This document shows, piece by piece, positions 1 through 11,474 of a stretch of DNA of 64,000 nucleotides. The notes beneath the pieces are model-generated. The model saw only the letters and a list, made by a program, of their open reading frames with translations. It had not been told where the DNA came from and did no database searches. Position numbers and translations under genes: made by a program. Positions within the stretch are counted from its first letter, which is position 1; the number at the start of each line of letters is the position of its first letter. Source of the DNA: Beverwykella pulmonaria (Eukaryota; Ascomycota; Dothideomycetes; Pleosporales; Melanommataceae); the NCBI GenBank assembly GCA_001599595.1, contig BCHH01000004.1, positions 3,119,347 through 3,183,346 on the forward strand. Direction: 5' to 3'.

Positions 1-2441
1 GCAGCAGCTGCAGCAGTCTGGGCTCTGCAACGAACATTTTCCGCCTGCTGCCGGTTATACGTCACACACTGTCTCGTGCGCAGGGCCCTCCATGCTAGAA
101 TTTCGAAACTCTTTCTCTCTGTTTGTCTGTTTCGAGATGAAGGTACAGTAAGACATCCATGATGAAGCCGAAACTGTTCCTGAATATCACCGCCATGTGT
201 CCTCCCAAAATAGGACCTCCTGTCTGGATAGTCGGCCCCAAACCACTGTAGAACATATTGCAAACGCTCCAGATTCTGGGATGTTGCCTTTTGATTTTGA
301 TGGGTCCACGTGTCGATGGGCCCAGCGTGGCACTGTGACGCCTCAGGGAAACGGATGCTTGCAGGGAACCCGGGACAATAGTGTTACTTCGACGATGCCC
401 GTACGGAGAATCTATCAAGCCATTTAAGACGTTCGGCGTTGCCCGCTCGAAGCGGCCCACACACCGAACTGCAAATTCTGACGCTAGTGCAGCCCTTCGA
501 TTGGTGTGGCTCGTACTATCTGGGCGTACTATCTGGGTATGTGGCGCTTCATATCAGACCACATCACCAGGAAATCTCCAAGACTTTGAGATTCGGATCA
601 GATTTTACAACCCTCCCAACGCTTCTATCACTTACTTCTGATTCGACCGCTCGGCCATCTTCTCAAAATTGTCTATACTGTACACTCCGCCCCGGATCTA
701 CGTTGCGTGACACAAGCTGCGCCTCCCGCCCTTGCTTCCTGCCGTCCAGCCCTATGAGATGACCAACACATATCGCCCCCGCTTGAGGAGCAAAGCCTCC
801 GGATACTCGCAGCGAATGAGGGATATGCTCATCACTCAAATTTAATGACAATCCCTCCGGTCAATTTCCTTCTCTTTTTTTCACGTCTTACAAGCTCCGA
901 CCTCTAGATAACACTGATGCTGGTATGGAGCATCGAAAGCCTGGTATCCGCACCCGCACATCTCGCATCGGTCCACAGACTTCCTCGTTCCGACGGGTAC
1001 TATGCGAGGACAAGAACTCTCATGCTTGCTGCCAGACCGACCTAAGACGGTCTAGATATTGATCCATGTTGCGTGTTGTTAGCCGGAGACATGCTCAATC
1101 CAAGTAAACAAAAATCGATTGACACTTTGGTTAATTTTCCGTAAGATTCCTGTCGTTCCCATGCGCCGTCCTGTCCGCCAATACTACGAGCAAAAAACGT
1201 CCCCCCGAATAGCTTCAACACCATTAACCAACGTCCCTACCATGCGGAGCATCAAAACCGTCAGACCCCACCGTACGAGCTTGGCGCGATCCTCATTTTC
1301 TCTCCATAGATGCTCCCTGTTGTCTACTGTGTCTGCTCTAGTCCCTCTTCTCATACGTACCTCGACCGTTCCTCACAGGCTACCAATCCTAGCCACTGTA
1401 CGTGCTACAAACTATCTCTACGCCCGCTCCGCCGTATCTACTCAACGACGGCATACTCTCAAGAAAACAGGTCTTGGTATGGTACATGTGGTATGCTACG
1501 TTGTAGTTAGCAGGCCAATTTTGTCCAACATCTCCGTTTGCATCCCGCTCTCCTGCTACTAAACTATCAATGAGGAAAGCGCCAATCACTTGTGCTCGCC
1601 GTTTAGAAGGATCGAGTAATGGAACTAGACATTGTACTACTCTACTCTACTCTGCCTTCTGTCTACCAGTGGTGAGTATACCTCCCCCGCTGAGCAAATT
1701 GCACGCAACCCTGTTATCGTGTAACTCAACCAAAACTGTTCTTCCACGTGGCGCTCTCTACATTAGCATCCACACGTCTCTCGTCCTTGACTTTTCGCAG
1801 TCCAGAGGAGAGAGATAGCAATAGAGAACGTGCGTGAGGTCGGGGAGGATTGCCAAGTTAGAAGGATCGAGCGATTTGAGCGTATAAATACACACAGCAT
1901 AGACAAGAGAAACGAGTGACACAAGCTTGAGAACATTGCAGTGAAGCTAAAATTCATACACCTACCGACCATTAACTACCAGCTAGTCTATATCCATTCG
2001 ATCCAATGCCTGCCTGCTGAATTGCAGTTCCCGTCCCGCAGTCGGTCCACGCATGCGCTTGCCATCTATCCATGGAAAATGCATTCCTAAACCAGACCAG
2101 AAAACAAAGAGTCGACAAAAGGGAAATAAGGGACGACATGCATATGCACGGGGGGGGAAATGATGAAAAACAAAAACAAGGGGAAATTTGGCTATGAATG
2201 ACCTAAACTGCTATGAAAGGAAAGAATCCGGACGCCGGCGGAACAAAATGAAAACAAGCATTCAGACACCCAGGTAGATCCAGCAGAGAAATAAACATGG
2301 TACAGCTATCAACGTACATCGCCACGGGAAGCAAAAGGGCGGCGCGGCGTAATAGTGGACGTCAGCCGGTCACGGAGGGAAGGAGAGCCAAGGTCGCAGC
2401 GCGCAGGCCTGGGGCTATGTTGGGGTATCGCGTTGGTCGTC
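1..2441. other. Intergenic region, no gene seen
   Basis: Only short ORFs occur here, on both strands, with no recognisable domain and no convincing chain of exons. The right part (about 2000-2441) is A-rich with a G-run near 2151 and is probably 3' untranslated or spacer sequence beyond the eIF3j stop codon. No tRNA-like A/B box pair was found by eye. Confidence 0.5.
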
Positions 2442-3523
2442 TCACATGAAGTCGTCACTGGATAGAGCATTAGCAAGCCAAGTCCGCCGTCGTACTCGGT
2501 TGAGGACACTCACTCTCCAAAATCATCATCACCATACGTTGACGTGTCCGCCCTGTAGCTGACATCCCGCGTCGCTACTAGGCTGGCCTTCGTCTTTGCG
2601 GCCTTGGACTTCTTTCCGCCCTTCTCGGCCAGCTTCTCCTCCTTCATCTTCTCGTTGCTGAGCGTTGTCAGGCCGCTCGCAATCTTCTTGATCTGATCAC
2701 TCGGCAGGTCCCTGGCGATCTGCTTTGTGAACTCCTGCAGAAAGAGCACGTAATGCGCTTTCTTGGAGTTGTTGGTGAGCAGCGGCACAAGCGCTTCGCG
2801 GAGCTTGAGAAAGTCGCCCTTGGTATTCGGGTTGAAGATGCCCAGCGAGGTGAGGTCCAGGGTCTTGGCCGGGTCGGCTTCGTCGGCAATGGTGACGGGC
2901 TTCACGGCGCCGTTGCGCTTGCTGCCGACGCCTCCGCCGCCAAAGAGGTCTTCGGCGTGGGCAAGGTCGGCATCCTGCTCGGTCTTGCGCAGCCTGGCAC
3001 GTCGCGCGGACTCGTCTTCCTCCTCGTCCGACGACATCTCGTCCTCCAGCTGCCGGCGGCGCAGGTTCTCTTGTCGCTTCTCTTCGATGCGCTGGGCCTT
3101 GGACTTGTGGTTTGCTTTTGCGAGGGCCTCGGCCTTGGCCTTGGCCTCAGCGGCCTTCTTTTCCTTCTCGCGCTCGACTTCGGAGTCCTCGGCGGCGTCC
3201 CATGATTCGAGCACCTGCGAAGCCAGTGTTAGCATCGCCGTTCTGTTTTGCGGGTGGAGGCGGGCGGCGGGAGCGCACGGGGAGCCGTAGGCTGACATAC
3301 ATCGCTGTCCTCTTCCTCGTCGTCGAACTTGCCGCGGCGGGTGATGGCCACAGTGGGCGGAGACGACGGGGGCGTGCTCTCCTGCTCCTCGTCATCTGCG
3401 GGACCTTGTTGTTAGCAGCGGCGCGCGAAAGAAGGGTGTGTGATGGTGGCCGTCTGTCGCAGTGCAGCGAGCGCCGGCTGAGCCAGGGGCCAGATATGAC
3501 GTACCCCATTTGGTAGGAGCCAT
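2442..3523 (-). CDS. HCR1: Eukaryotic translation initiation factor 3 subunit J
   Basis: This is the loosely bound eIF3j subunit, which helps the 40S ribosome bind mRNA and is also linked to ribosome recycling in the cytoplasm. Four exons join in phase: 3523-3505, 3395-3301, 3214-2514 and 2457-2442, giving 276 aa. The start MAPTKWDDEE is typical of fungal eIF3j. The middle is a charged coiled-coil with many E/K/R/A residues, and the C-terminal half carries the conserved TLDLTSLGIFNPNTKGDF segment. The last exon is only 16 nt. Splicing out GTGAGT...CAG replaces a weak end (...DFGE) with the family-like acidic end ...DDDFM. Without that intron the frame stops at 2510. The identification is firm from the sequence; the terminal micro-exon is inferred from splice signals and family resemblance. 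Confidence 0.93.
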
Positions 3524-5184
3524 GATTGCGGTGGTGGTGGTGGTGGACGCGCGCGAGAATGCTGGCTGCTTGCAGTGTGTATGCGTGAGGGCAGTCGTGT
3601 GTGCGGGCGTGTAGAATTTTGGAAGAGTTGGCGTTGTGTGTGGGTGAAGGGAAGTGGCAGCGATCAAATTGACGGAACGGAGAGACCGCGTCGCAGGACA
3701 AAGGTTGGGCTCGGCGTGATTGCCCTCTCGCTTGCAGTCTAGCGCCAAAACGCAGTGCCTGCCGCCTGGTTGCTGCCCAATCACGGCGATTGGCTGCTGT
3801 TCTAGAAGATGCCCGCTTTGAGGCCATGATATGCACAGTTCGCAGACACGCACACGCACACGCACACATGTGAATACGGATGGCCATGACGACGGTGGTG
3901 TTCCCTCTGCGAAGTATTGCCCACTGCCGGGTGGTGACGGCTCTCGGGGCCCACCGCTCGGGACCCGGGATTGTACACAGTAGCCCGCGCCATGACGGTT
4001 TCAAGGGCGAAGGAGCGCGCGACTTCGAGGCACGCCGCACACATAAGCTGGCAAAATATTCACACTTAGCGCTTGTATTTGGGCCGCTACAAGTATGATG
4101 TGAGGAGTCAGAGCCTGGAGTGCTTTTTCTCCCATTATCATGCGACATCGGAGACGTGGACGCTGAGCACTGGAATATCAGGTCAGACATCCCTTCCTCA
4201 GCATGACGTTGCGTGGGATAGCTTGACTGGCCTTGAAATGGCCAGGCCATCCCCCAGTGTGTGCCGAGCATGTTCATTTTCACTCGGTTGATTCAGGTTG
4301 TGGGAAATAGCGCAGATTGTAGACGCACGTCATGTAGCCCGGGAGCAGTTTTACTGCCGTTTTTTTTCCTCCATCTGGCGGGGTAGTGGGTAGCCTGCTT
4401 TTCTCGTCAACTGATGAACCAACGGTGCAGATAAGCCGGAAAAACTTGTCCTGCTCCGTTCTGGCTGGAGGTTAAAGTGTGAAGTTTTTTCTATAGTAAC
4501 CTATCACGTTGGTCGAAAGACAAAGGCTGTATTCGCTGTCCTCATCTCGAGACTATTCTAGCAATGCCACGGCTGAAGTTGACTTTGACTCCAATATCTA
4601 TTCTTGGAGTTTCCCGCATATTACCCTTCTTCCGTGCTCACCGGCCGGTTAACGATCTAGATCTCTGGTGTCCGAGGGAGGATGTTGCTATTATCGTGAC
4701 CAGTTCCGACCTCAACCTTGTTTGCGCCAGACATATCACGAAGCATCTCGCTGAGGCCGTATACCTCTCCAAAATGCATATTACCAGAACCGCTAACATC
4801 GTCAAACCTCTCATCTATGACCTTATAGGCGAACCGCGCAATATCTGGGAAGACACGAATAACATCAAGGAATCGATATGGAATGACAAACGTTGCAGAA
4901 CGGTAACTGATATTCTTCTCCTTAAAGGTGACAGAGGTAAGGCTGTCGTTTTGCGTGGAATATATTGTGATTGGCAGGGTGAGAGGGTCGGAATGTTGCA
5001 GAACAGTTGGATTAAAATTGAGCAAAGAGATGTGGCTAGATCAAGTTATCGACTAGCGCCAAGGGTGAATGATAAACCTCCGTGTCTCTACGCGACTATA
5101 ATTTACTCCTCTTCGTTAACGGTTGTGCATTGCGTACACCATCCACCCCAGTTATTGATTGGAATAGCTCGTTCTCTCATCCTG
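3524..5184. other. Intergenic region with CA microsatellite
   Basis: No firmly supported gene lies here. A short CA/CG-alternating microsatellite sits at about 3845-3868 and a GGT-rich run at about 3529-3545. An open frame in phase with the broken gene downstream reaches back to 4564. An antisense frame at 5025-4657 (122 codons) reads as plausible protein, so part of this stretch may be a decayed gene on either strand. Confidence 0.4.
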
Positions 5185-6307
5185 ATGGAGGACTTGCAAA
5201 GCCCACCACCCGCAACTGACGAGAACTTCCCACAGGCCAAACGCGTCCTCGAATACTTTCGCGACATATATACGGGCGGCGGAAAGCTTGTCAGAGAGCA
5301 GACTTGGATAACCTTCGCTCTTGGCGAGGGCGAGTACGATGAGGTCGTTCAACAACTTGAGCGCGACGCGGATCTTAACGGCTTTGTACAAGACAAAGTG
5401 CGATATGACTACAGCGAGAGCACGCGGGAGCTGGTGATACGGATGCCTAGTTTTGCGCGTGAGATGTTTCGTGCAAACGTGAAGAAAAAGATAGAGGAGT
5501 GGATTAATAACATTGCCACAAACGGAAAGAACGAGGCAGTAAAGACGTTTGCAAAGACGATATGAAGAGCAACCGGCGAGCCCACATACTGCTTTCCACC
5601 AGACAGCAAACATTGCATGCATACGCCTGACATCACGTTCCGCAACAAGCACGATATCATGCCTAGCGTTATCATCGAAATTGCATACTCCCAGCCAAAC
5701 AAGGAATTGCGCAAGCTCGCCTGGTCTTATCTTATGAACTCAGAGGGAAACGTGCGGGCAGTAGTCGGCATTGACATCAAAGATGCGAAGTCCTACAGGG
5801 CGGTCTTTTCAGTTTGGCGGACGAGGATCGAGAATAATACAGAGTTGGTCATGTATGCCGTAACCAAGGATCAGGTACGGCAAGAAGTGGAGCTACTCTA
5901 CCACAGGATAACTGATAACCTCACAGGAATTCCGCGACGCCGACGGGCATCCGACCAAGCTCCCACCCCTACATCTCTCACTTCGGGACTTTGCCAGCGT
6001 ACTAACGGCAAATGATATACTGGGGACGGATGGTTATGAGGATGTCGAACTCTCGATTTCAATGGAGCAGCTCTGCGAGATGGTTACCACGGCGGAGCAA
6101 GACAAGCAGGATATGGATGACGCCAGGGCCGGGAGGGCACGGCTTAGCTTTGATACCACATTAAGAAGGTTGGCGAAGCGGAAGTTGATAGAATCGCCTC
6201 CTCCAGAGATATCTGAGGCCGACGAGAAGGCGTGGCAGAAGCAGGAGGAGCGGGCAAGCAAGCGGCAGGATCGTGGTGATCCATCATATTCGGGTTTGAA
6301 TGCCTAA
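5185..6307 (+). pseudogene. PD-(D/E)XK-like fungal hypothetical protein, interrupted by an in-frame TGA
   Basis: Two exons (5185-5874 and 5927-6307) join in phase 0 across a 52-nt GT-AG intron, giving 356 codons with one internal stop, TGA at 5563-5565. The frame continues unchanged on both sides of the stop: upstream ...KTFAKTI, downstream RATGEPTYCFPPDSKH and then TPDITF...PSVIIEIAYSQ. The latter resembles the restriction-endonuclease-like core (Asp in PDI, Glu in IIEIAYSQ) of a lineage-expanded family of fungal hypothetical proteins. The C-terminal exon (EFRDADGHPTKLPPLHLSLR and a charged tail) also fits that family. One C-to-T change in a CGA arginine codon would explain the break, as RIP or simple decay would produce. 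No splice pair that removes the stop in phase was found. The function is unknown, and the nuclease fold is an inference from a short motif. Confidence 0.6.
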
Positions 6308-6432
6308 ACCCGGAGCAACACTACTCGTCGAACATCGAGCCGCCTATCCCAAGCTTCACTATCGGGTGCCCAAACCCGGAGCAACACTATTGTTTGTCGA
6401 AGATCGAGCTGTCTAGCTCAGGCTTTGCCATC
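6301..6432 (+). repeat. Tandem duplication with a 66-bp period, two copies
   Basis: The block starting TGCCTAAACCCGGAGCAACA at 6301 recurs, diverged, at 6367 (TGCCCAAACCCGGAGCAACA). The first copy begins inside the last codons of the preceding broken gene and includes its stop codon. The copies differ mainly by transitions. Confidence 0.7.
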
Positions 6433-7663
6433 GTCGGAGTCGTGAGTTTGCAGGTCGACGACCGCTGATTGCACCTTGTTGGGACGGCAGGAATTATGGG
6501 GTTTCTTCGGAGCCCTTAACAAGAATAAGAAAACCAGATTGCCTTAGTCTGAATTTTAAGGTTATAGCTCAAACCTGACATGTTACAATACCCCTTTGGG
6601 AGCAAGGAGGCGTTGACGAAGGATTTAAAAGCTAGACTGAATATTAATAGCGGCTCCAACGCTGAGAGCAGGACTGAAAAAACTGACCCAAGTGGCCGGT
6701 AGGTATGACATGTTGAGAATAGTATATACTCCACCAACAGAATTCCATTTGTGCCCTTCCTCAAAAGCTCACCACGCGCCGAGGCCGACCAACACAATAG
6801 TGGGTCTATACGTCCTATGAGTGCCCTAGAAACGCGGTGTCTGTGCCAGTGGCAGTTGTATTAGAGAGGAGAAGAACCTTCCAGAGGCCTAAACTTCCTT
6901 ACACCTCGACATCTGAGAGGGGCGGAAAGATGCACTGGCGGGGAGAGCATGTAGTAAGAAGCCAGAACCTTAAACAAGCAGCTGAAACGTCTTCGTCGAC
7001 GAGAGACGCCAGTGAAAAACTACAGGAGGTTTGCGTCGCCAAGCAGTGAAATTGGTACGTCAGTGGTTGAATAACGTGAACGGTTTCCTCGAGCAAGAGC
7101 AGTTGTACCCACGCTATTAGAGTTACGTCGAGTGCGTTGGACGAGGATATAGTGTTTAATAGCTATCTACATGTGTTTTCAGGAAGCCTGTAGTTAGCAG
7201 TTAGTAGGGTAAGGTAGGTGGACAAGTGAAAACTCGCCTTGACGAGTCAGATGCATCCTCAGACATATGATTACAGTCACTAATTATGGAGTGTTGGGGG
7301 AGAACGTGCAGACAGAACTAGATTCATGTTCTATAGTCTAAGGGTATATGGATGTAAGAAATAATACATGGTGATGCAAACATGATACAAATGATGAAAC
7401 AGATAGCCACACCACTGTGAACCCGCTGGCACAAGGTCTCCCCTCTGTGCTCAGCGTTGGACATACAATCCTGACGCCTACGTTCATGCATCATGAAAGT
7501 CGTGAAAATGTTGTACAGTCGACAGACAAACAAACAGATGGAACATAAAGAAACAGAGGAAAGAGGAAAGCTGTTGCCGCCCATAACTCCGAAAGGAAAT
7601 TCAATGAAAAGGACATAATCCAACCGCCCATCTAAGGCCCGAATAAAGTCCATCATCGATCCA
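6433..7663. other. Intergenic region, no gene seen
   Basis: Only short, unconvincing ORFs are present. The sequence becomes AT-richer towards 7100-7400. It probably holds the 3' region of the leftward deoxyribosyltransferase-like gene. Confidence 0.45.
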
Positions 7664-8518
7664 CTACACGGAGTCGCAAAGGTCGTTCCAGAGCTTCCTC
7701 TTCAGCACCGGATCCTTGAGACTTTTCGTGCTGGCGTTGAAGGCCGTCCGAGCTGGTCGTATGTATTTCTGATATTGGTGGATCGTCGTCACGTCGGTTC
7801 TGGGGATGTCTGGATGTTTCGCCTCCCTATCCTTCTTCAGCCGATCCGCTAGGACGATGTTCTCCGCCGCTAGCTTGGCCTTCACCTCATTGACAACCTC
7901 GGCGTCCTGTCCCTCAACATCTTTCAGCTTGCGCTCATCGTCCAATCTCTTCTCGATCAGCGGGACCAGATCCGCATAATCTTTGACTAACGGAATCTTG
8001 TACTTGTTGCAGACGTGATGGATGTTGCCAGATTTCCAAAAGTCCTTGTGGCAGCACACGACCACCTTGCCGCTTTCTGCCCATAGACCCAACTCCAGCA
8101 TCGTGACGGGGCTGAGGGTATTCTTGTCAAAGAAGAAACATATGACCGAGACCCTCTCCAGAGCCGCCAGCTCCCATGCCACCTGCTGATTGAACATCCT
8201 GTCCCCCTCGCCTGGGATCAGGCTAGGGCTCCAGTTCCCACGCCGTGGATTGCAGACAGTGATATCCAAATGCTGGAGGTGCTTGGTCAGGCGCACCTGC
8301 CACTGGATTGCTTTGCCCATTTCGATGCTGCCAGCGAAAAAGATGGATGGGTTCCATGGGTTGTCGAGGATGGGCTCTTCTGGTGGCATAAAGACTCTGA
8401 AGCCCTTGTGTGGCTCGCCAAGGGGTTCGGGAAGAGGCGTGAGTTGGTTGTCGATATCATCAATCACTCCATCGAGAACTACCGTCGGTCCTTCTTCCGG
8501 GGTGGATTCTGAAGACAT
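7664..8518 (-). CDS. Nucleoside 2-deoxyribosyltransferase-like protein
   Basis: A single-exon gene of 284 aa starting MSSESTPEEG. The central part has the layout of the nucleoside 2-deoxyribosyltransferase-like family, a Rossmann-type fold. IFFAGSIEMGKAIQWQ (about residues 59-74) matches the N-terminal substrate-binding loop, CNPRRGNW follows at about 89-96, and SPVTMLELGLW (about 136-146) carries the expected catalytic glutamate near residue 142. The family transfers or hydrolyses N-glycosidic bonds of nucleosides. The true substrate of fungal members is uncertain, and some may act in NAD or nucleotide salvage or as bacterially derived effectors. The C-terminal third (about 170-284) is lysine/glutamate-rich, probably helical, and not part of the catalytic fold. 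No signal peptide or membrane segment is visible. Confidence 0.75.
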   Translation of the reverse strand: MSSESTPEEGPTVVLDGVIDDIDNQLTPLPEPLGEPHKGFRVFMPPEEPILDNPWNPSIFFAGSIEMGKAIQWQVRLTKHLQHLDITVCNPRRGNWSPSLIPGEGDRMFNQQVAWELAALERVSVICFFFDKNTLSPVTMLELGLWAESGKVVVCCHKDFWKSGNIHHVCNKYKIPLVKDYADLVPLIEKRLDDERKLKDVEGQDAEVVNEVKAKLAAENIVLADRLKKDREAKHPDIPRTDVTTIHQYQKYIRPARTAFNASTKSLKDPVLKRKLWNDLCDSV

Positions 8519-10329
8519 GGTGTTTGAGCGGGAGAGATGATTTGATAGTTGTATAACTCGTCCCTGGGCGATTGCGGTCGTGGAAGTCGTAAACGTGTTT
8601 TTTCTTGAAGGCGAGTTGGAGGATGTTGGAGTGTTGGAGTTGGAGCTGGGCTGGTGTTAGTGGGGGTTTTGTATAGTGGGGTCTAAGACCAACGCACGCA
8701 GGGGCCATAAGAACTCAGTGACTGTCTCGCAAGGTTGATGCACACTAAAGTATGATATGATGTGTGGTAGACGGATGGATTGTTGTGCTGGATAGTGAAA
8801 ATGATCTGTTTGCAGCGCGCAACAATCGACACATATACAGAGGTTCCGCTGTTCGTGCTTGCCCTCGTGATGCTCACCGTTTGCCGAAAACAGCTAGTGA
8901 AGCGCATAGCCGCAACTGTGGCACAGCCGTTTGTTCCTGACTCCTGAGGGATCGCTTTTACCGCGTTCGCGCCACATTTCCCCTGTCACCGACTTTTGCC
9001 ATTATCTATTGGGTGCCTAGCTCTTCTTGCTGCTAGCTGTGGCTAGTGCCTCTTCAGGCACATTGCGGCGAGGCTGATTTTCAGGCTTCAACAAGATGCC
9101 TTGGCAGGTACGGTCTGAACCCCAGACCACATGGCCTTCACGAGGCATGGCACATGAGAATCGAATTCTAGCGCTCGTGAGAAGTGCAAATACGGGTCCG
9201 GGGTAGGTACACTGCCTGAACTCGGAGTCCCCCGAATGTCCACAATGATGACTGCTGCGCCTGACTAGGAACCGGGCCGATGATGAGTGTGATATGAGTC
9301 GGGATGACTACTGTCTCTGTTGACTACAACCAGGCGACGATGAAGAGCTGGAGATAGCTCGTGAAGATATCAGAAGAGCAGCAATGGAAGACATTTGATG
9401 GAGTAACGCCAAAGCTCGGAGGCAGCAATTGCTCTGTCATGTCACGACGCTGGTTCCAATCCCCGTTTGTTCCATTCAACCGGAATCTACGCATTCAGAA
9501 GAGTCTCCAATATCGTTATATTCGTTTGCGGGCAACGAGACAGCGTCTTGATCGGGGAAGACCGGCGAAAGGGCTGAAAAAGAGCGTCTGAAATTCAAGA
9601 GGGAAGCAGGCCCCAGAAAAAGTACGTGTTTACACTTGCATCCTTTCCCCTTCCCAAACCCTTTTTCATGTCTGCGATCGTACATGAATCTAAACAGCCT
9701 TGATGCAATTCCAACTGACGACCTGCAGGTGCCGAGGTGAAAAAAGGGCTCCGGTAGGAAGGAACCAATACATCAGCCCAGTCATTTTTCGCGGCCTCCA
9801 TTCGAACCCTGTATTGCACGTCGTATCATTTCAATAGCGCTTGATGGATGCTCTTCACTACTCTTTCCGGCTCCTACCATATTGGCTAGCTTCTCGAACT
9901 CAGCTATGAGGACTCATGTCTCAGGGGGCGAGCACTAGATTGCGTTCCAGCCAGGCCGATGTCGATAGTCGCGTGAAATCTCCTTGGGATACGACTGAAG
10001 GCTTTGTCTGCTTCTGTCTTGGGGACTCTATGCTCAGTGGCTGCAGCTCCACAAGAAGAGGGTCATCGTGAAGCCCTCCCCTGAGGGCGCCTGATTGTCC
10101 AGGATCTTCAGCATTGATAACAGGTTCATGCTGTTGACTTCAACAAAAACTTTAATGAAAGGGGAAACACCTATCATCTGAAACCGGAGCCAGCTCCGCC
10201 ATTCGCTTCCACCACAGCGGGCATCGCGCTTAGCGTGTGCCACATCACGTGTGGACGCGGTGGGCAGATTTTAGACTTCAGCGGTGCCTCTTGATCCTCC
10301 ATGCAGCCGTGTCTCTGCCATTCTCCAAG
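8519..10329. other. Intergenic region, no gene seen
   Basis: Contains the promoter side of the leftward gene (8519 on) and the promoter of the rightward gene starting at 10330. The remaining ORFs are short and have no family resemblance. A CACGTG-type palindrome lies in ATCACGTGTGG near 10244, about 85 bp before the start of the next gene. Confidence 0.45.
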
Positions 10330-11097
10330 ATGGCCTCCCTGCTAAGACCTCTACCGCACGCACCCAGCACACCCAATCTCCCCTATGAGTTCTCCAAACC
10401 GCCCGCGTCACGAACGCTCCTCAATCTAGACTGCAGCGCAGATTTGACATCATACTCGCGCAGTCTGGGGCCTGTGGCCCCAGATCGCAAGATCTCCATC
10501 AGCAACGAAACCGTGCACGCTCACATCGAAGATCATCACATCCTCCGCGGTCGCGACTCCTCTTTTCGACCAGGCCCAGAAACTCAATCTCAAGCACTCG
10601 GCTATCCCCCTAGCTCACAGGCTCAGGCGTCCGTGCCCAACAATATCCTCGGACCCACACCACGACATCAAACCGCGCAGTTTCTCCTCCAGCGACCCCT
10701 CTCCACAGCACCGTCTCCAGCTCTATCGCAAGGGAGGATTTCTGCCCCAGAAGATCACAGCACATATCCTCCAGGGCTCCTTGCAGCGCTTGAGGAATCG
10801 AGTCGCCGGGGAGCAGAAGCGCCATACCCAAATGTCGTCTTCAACGTCATCCAGGCAATCAATAGCAGGTATATGGACGACTCAACAGATATTATTGGAA
10901 CATACAAGAGTCTCCATAGCGCGAATGTAAGCGCAGCAGAGTACTTCATGAACGAGTACGGCAATAGCCTAAATAATGGATGGGACCCTGAGTTCAACTT
11001 GCAGCACGATGGGAGTTTGGAAATGAAGATAGAGACGGATGGTTCGATGGGAGGGTTGGTCACGGTATATGTTCAAAGATCAACCCTGCGGAGGTGA
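10330..11097 (+). CDS. Hypothetical protein, proline/serine-rich N-terminus
   Basis: A single-exon ORF of 255 aa from the first ATG (MASLLRPLPH). The frame is open upstream to 10237 but only from a GTG. The first ~150 residues are low-complexity, rich in P, S and H, and probably disordered. The last ~100 residues, from about PYPNVVFNVIQAINSRY to the end, look ordered, with the pattern TDIIGTYKSLHSANVSAAEYF and a final beta-like stretch. I do not recognise a family. No signal peptide or membrane segment is present. It converges on the decayed pseudogene at 11475-12096. Confidence 0.5.
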   Translation: MASLLRPLPHAPSTPNLPYEFSKPPASRTLLNLDCSADLTSYSRSLGPVAPDRKISISNETVHAHIEDHHILRGRDSSFRPGPETQSQALGYPPSSQAQASVPNNILGPTPRHQTAQFLLQRPLSTAPSPALSQGRISAPEDHSTYPPGLLAALEESSRRGAEAPYPNVVFNVIQAINSRYMDDSTDIIGTYKSLHSANVSAAEYFMNEYGNSLNNGWDPEFNLQHDGSLEMKIETDGSMGGLVTVYVQRSTLRR

Positions 11098-11474
11098 CGG
11101 CGTAAGGGAAAGGAGAAGGAATTGGATACGGGTGTTCACGATTCGGTCATGATGCTGGGTATAAGGAAGCCTTTGGAGGGCTGGGGTTGGTTTTCCTTTG
11201 GAGTTTTGTATACTTAGGCTCGATATCAGGTATGGAATTGCTTGGAAAATGGGATCATGGGAACTTCGATCCCATGGAATTGAGTCAACCCTACCATACA
11301 TCTTTTTTATTCAATACCGTTCCCCATCTTCCACCAACTCTTTTCAAACATACCTATCAACACTATTGAGTAATCGTTCCAACCCTGTTCGATCCATTCG
11401 TACCCGCCAGAGACATATACAGGGCCTCATGCTCATCGAATTCCCATGAAACATCTCCCATACATGAGATTGCG

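Noticed and set aside
1119..1562. 147-codon rightward ORF in the first 2.4 kb
   Set aside because: R/S/T-rich composition without any recognisable motif, and no splice partners that would make a gene.
3147..4283. 378-codon leftward ORF overlapping the eIF3j 5' region
   Set aside because: It covers eIF3j introns and exons in the wrong frame and has low-complexity H/T/R composition. The phase-consistent eIF3j model explains the region.
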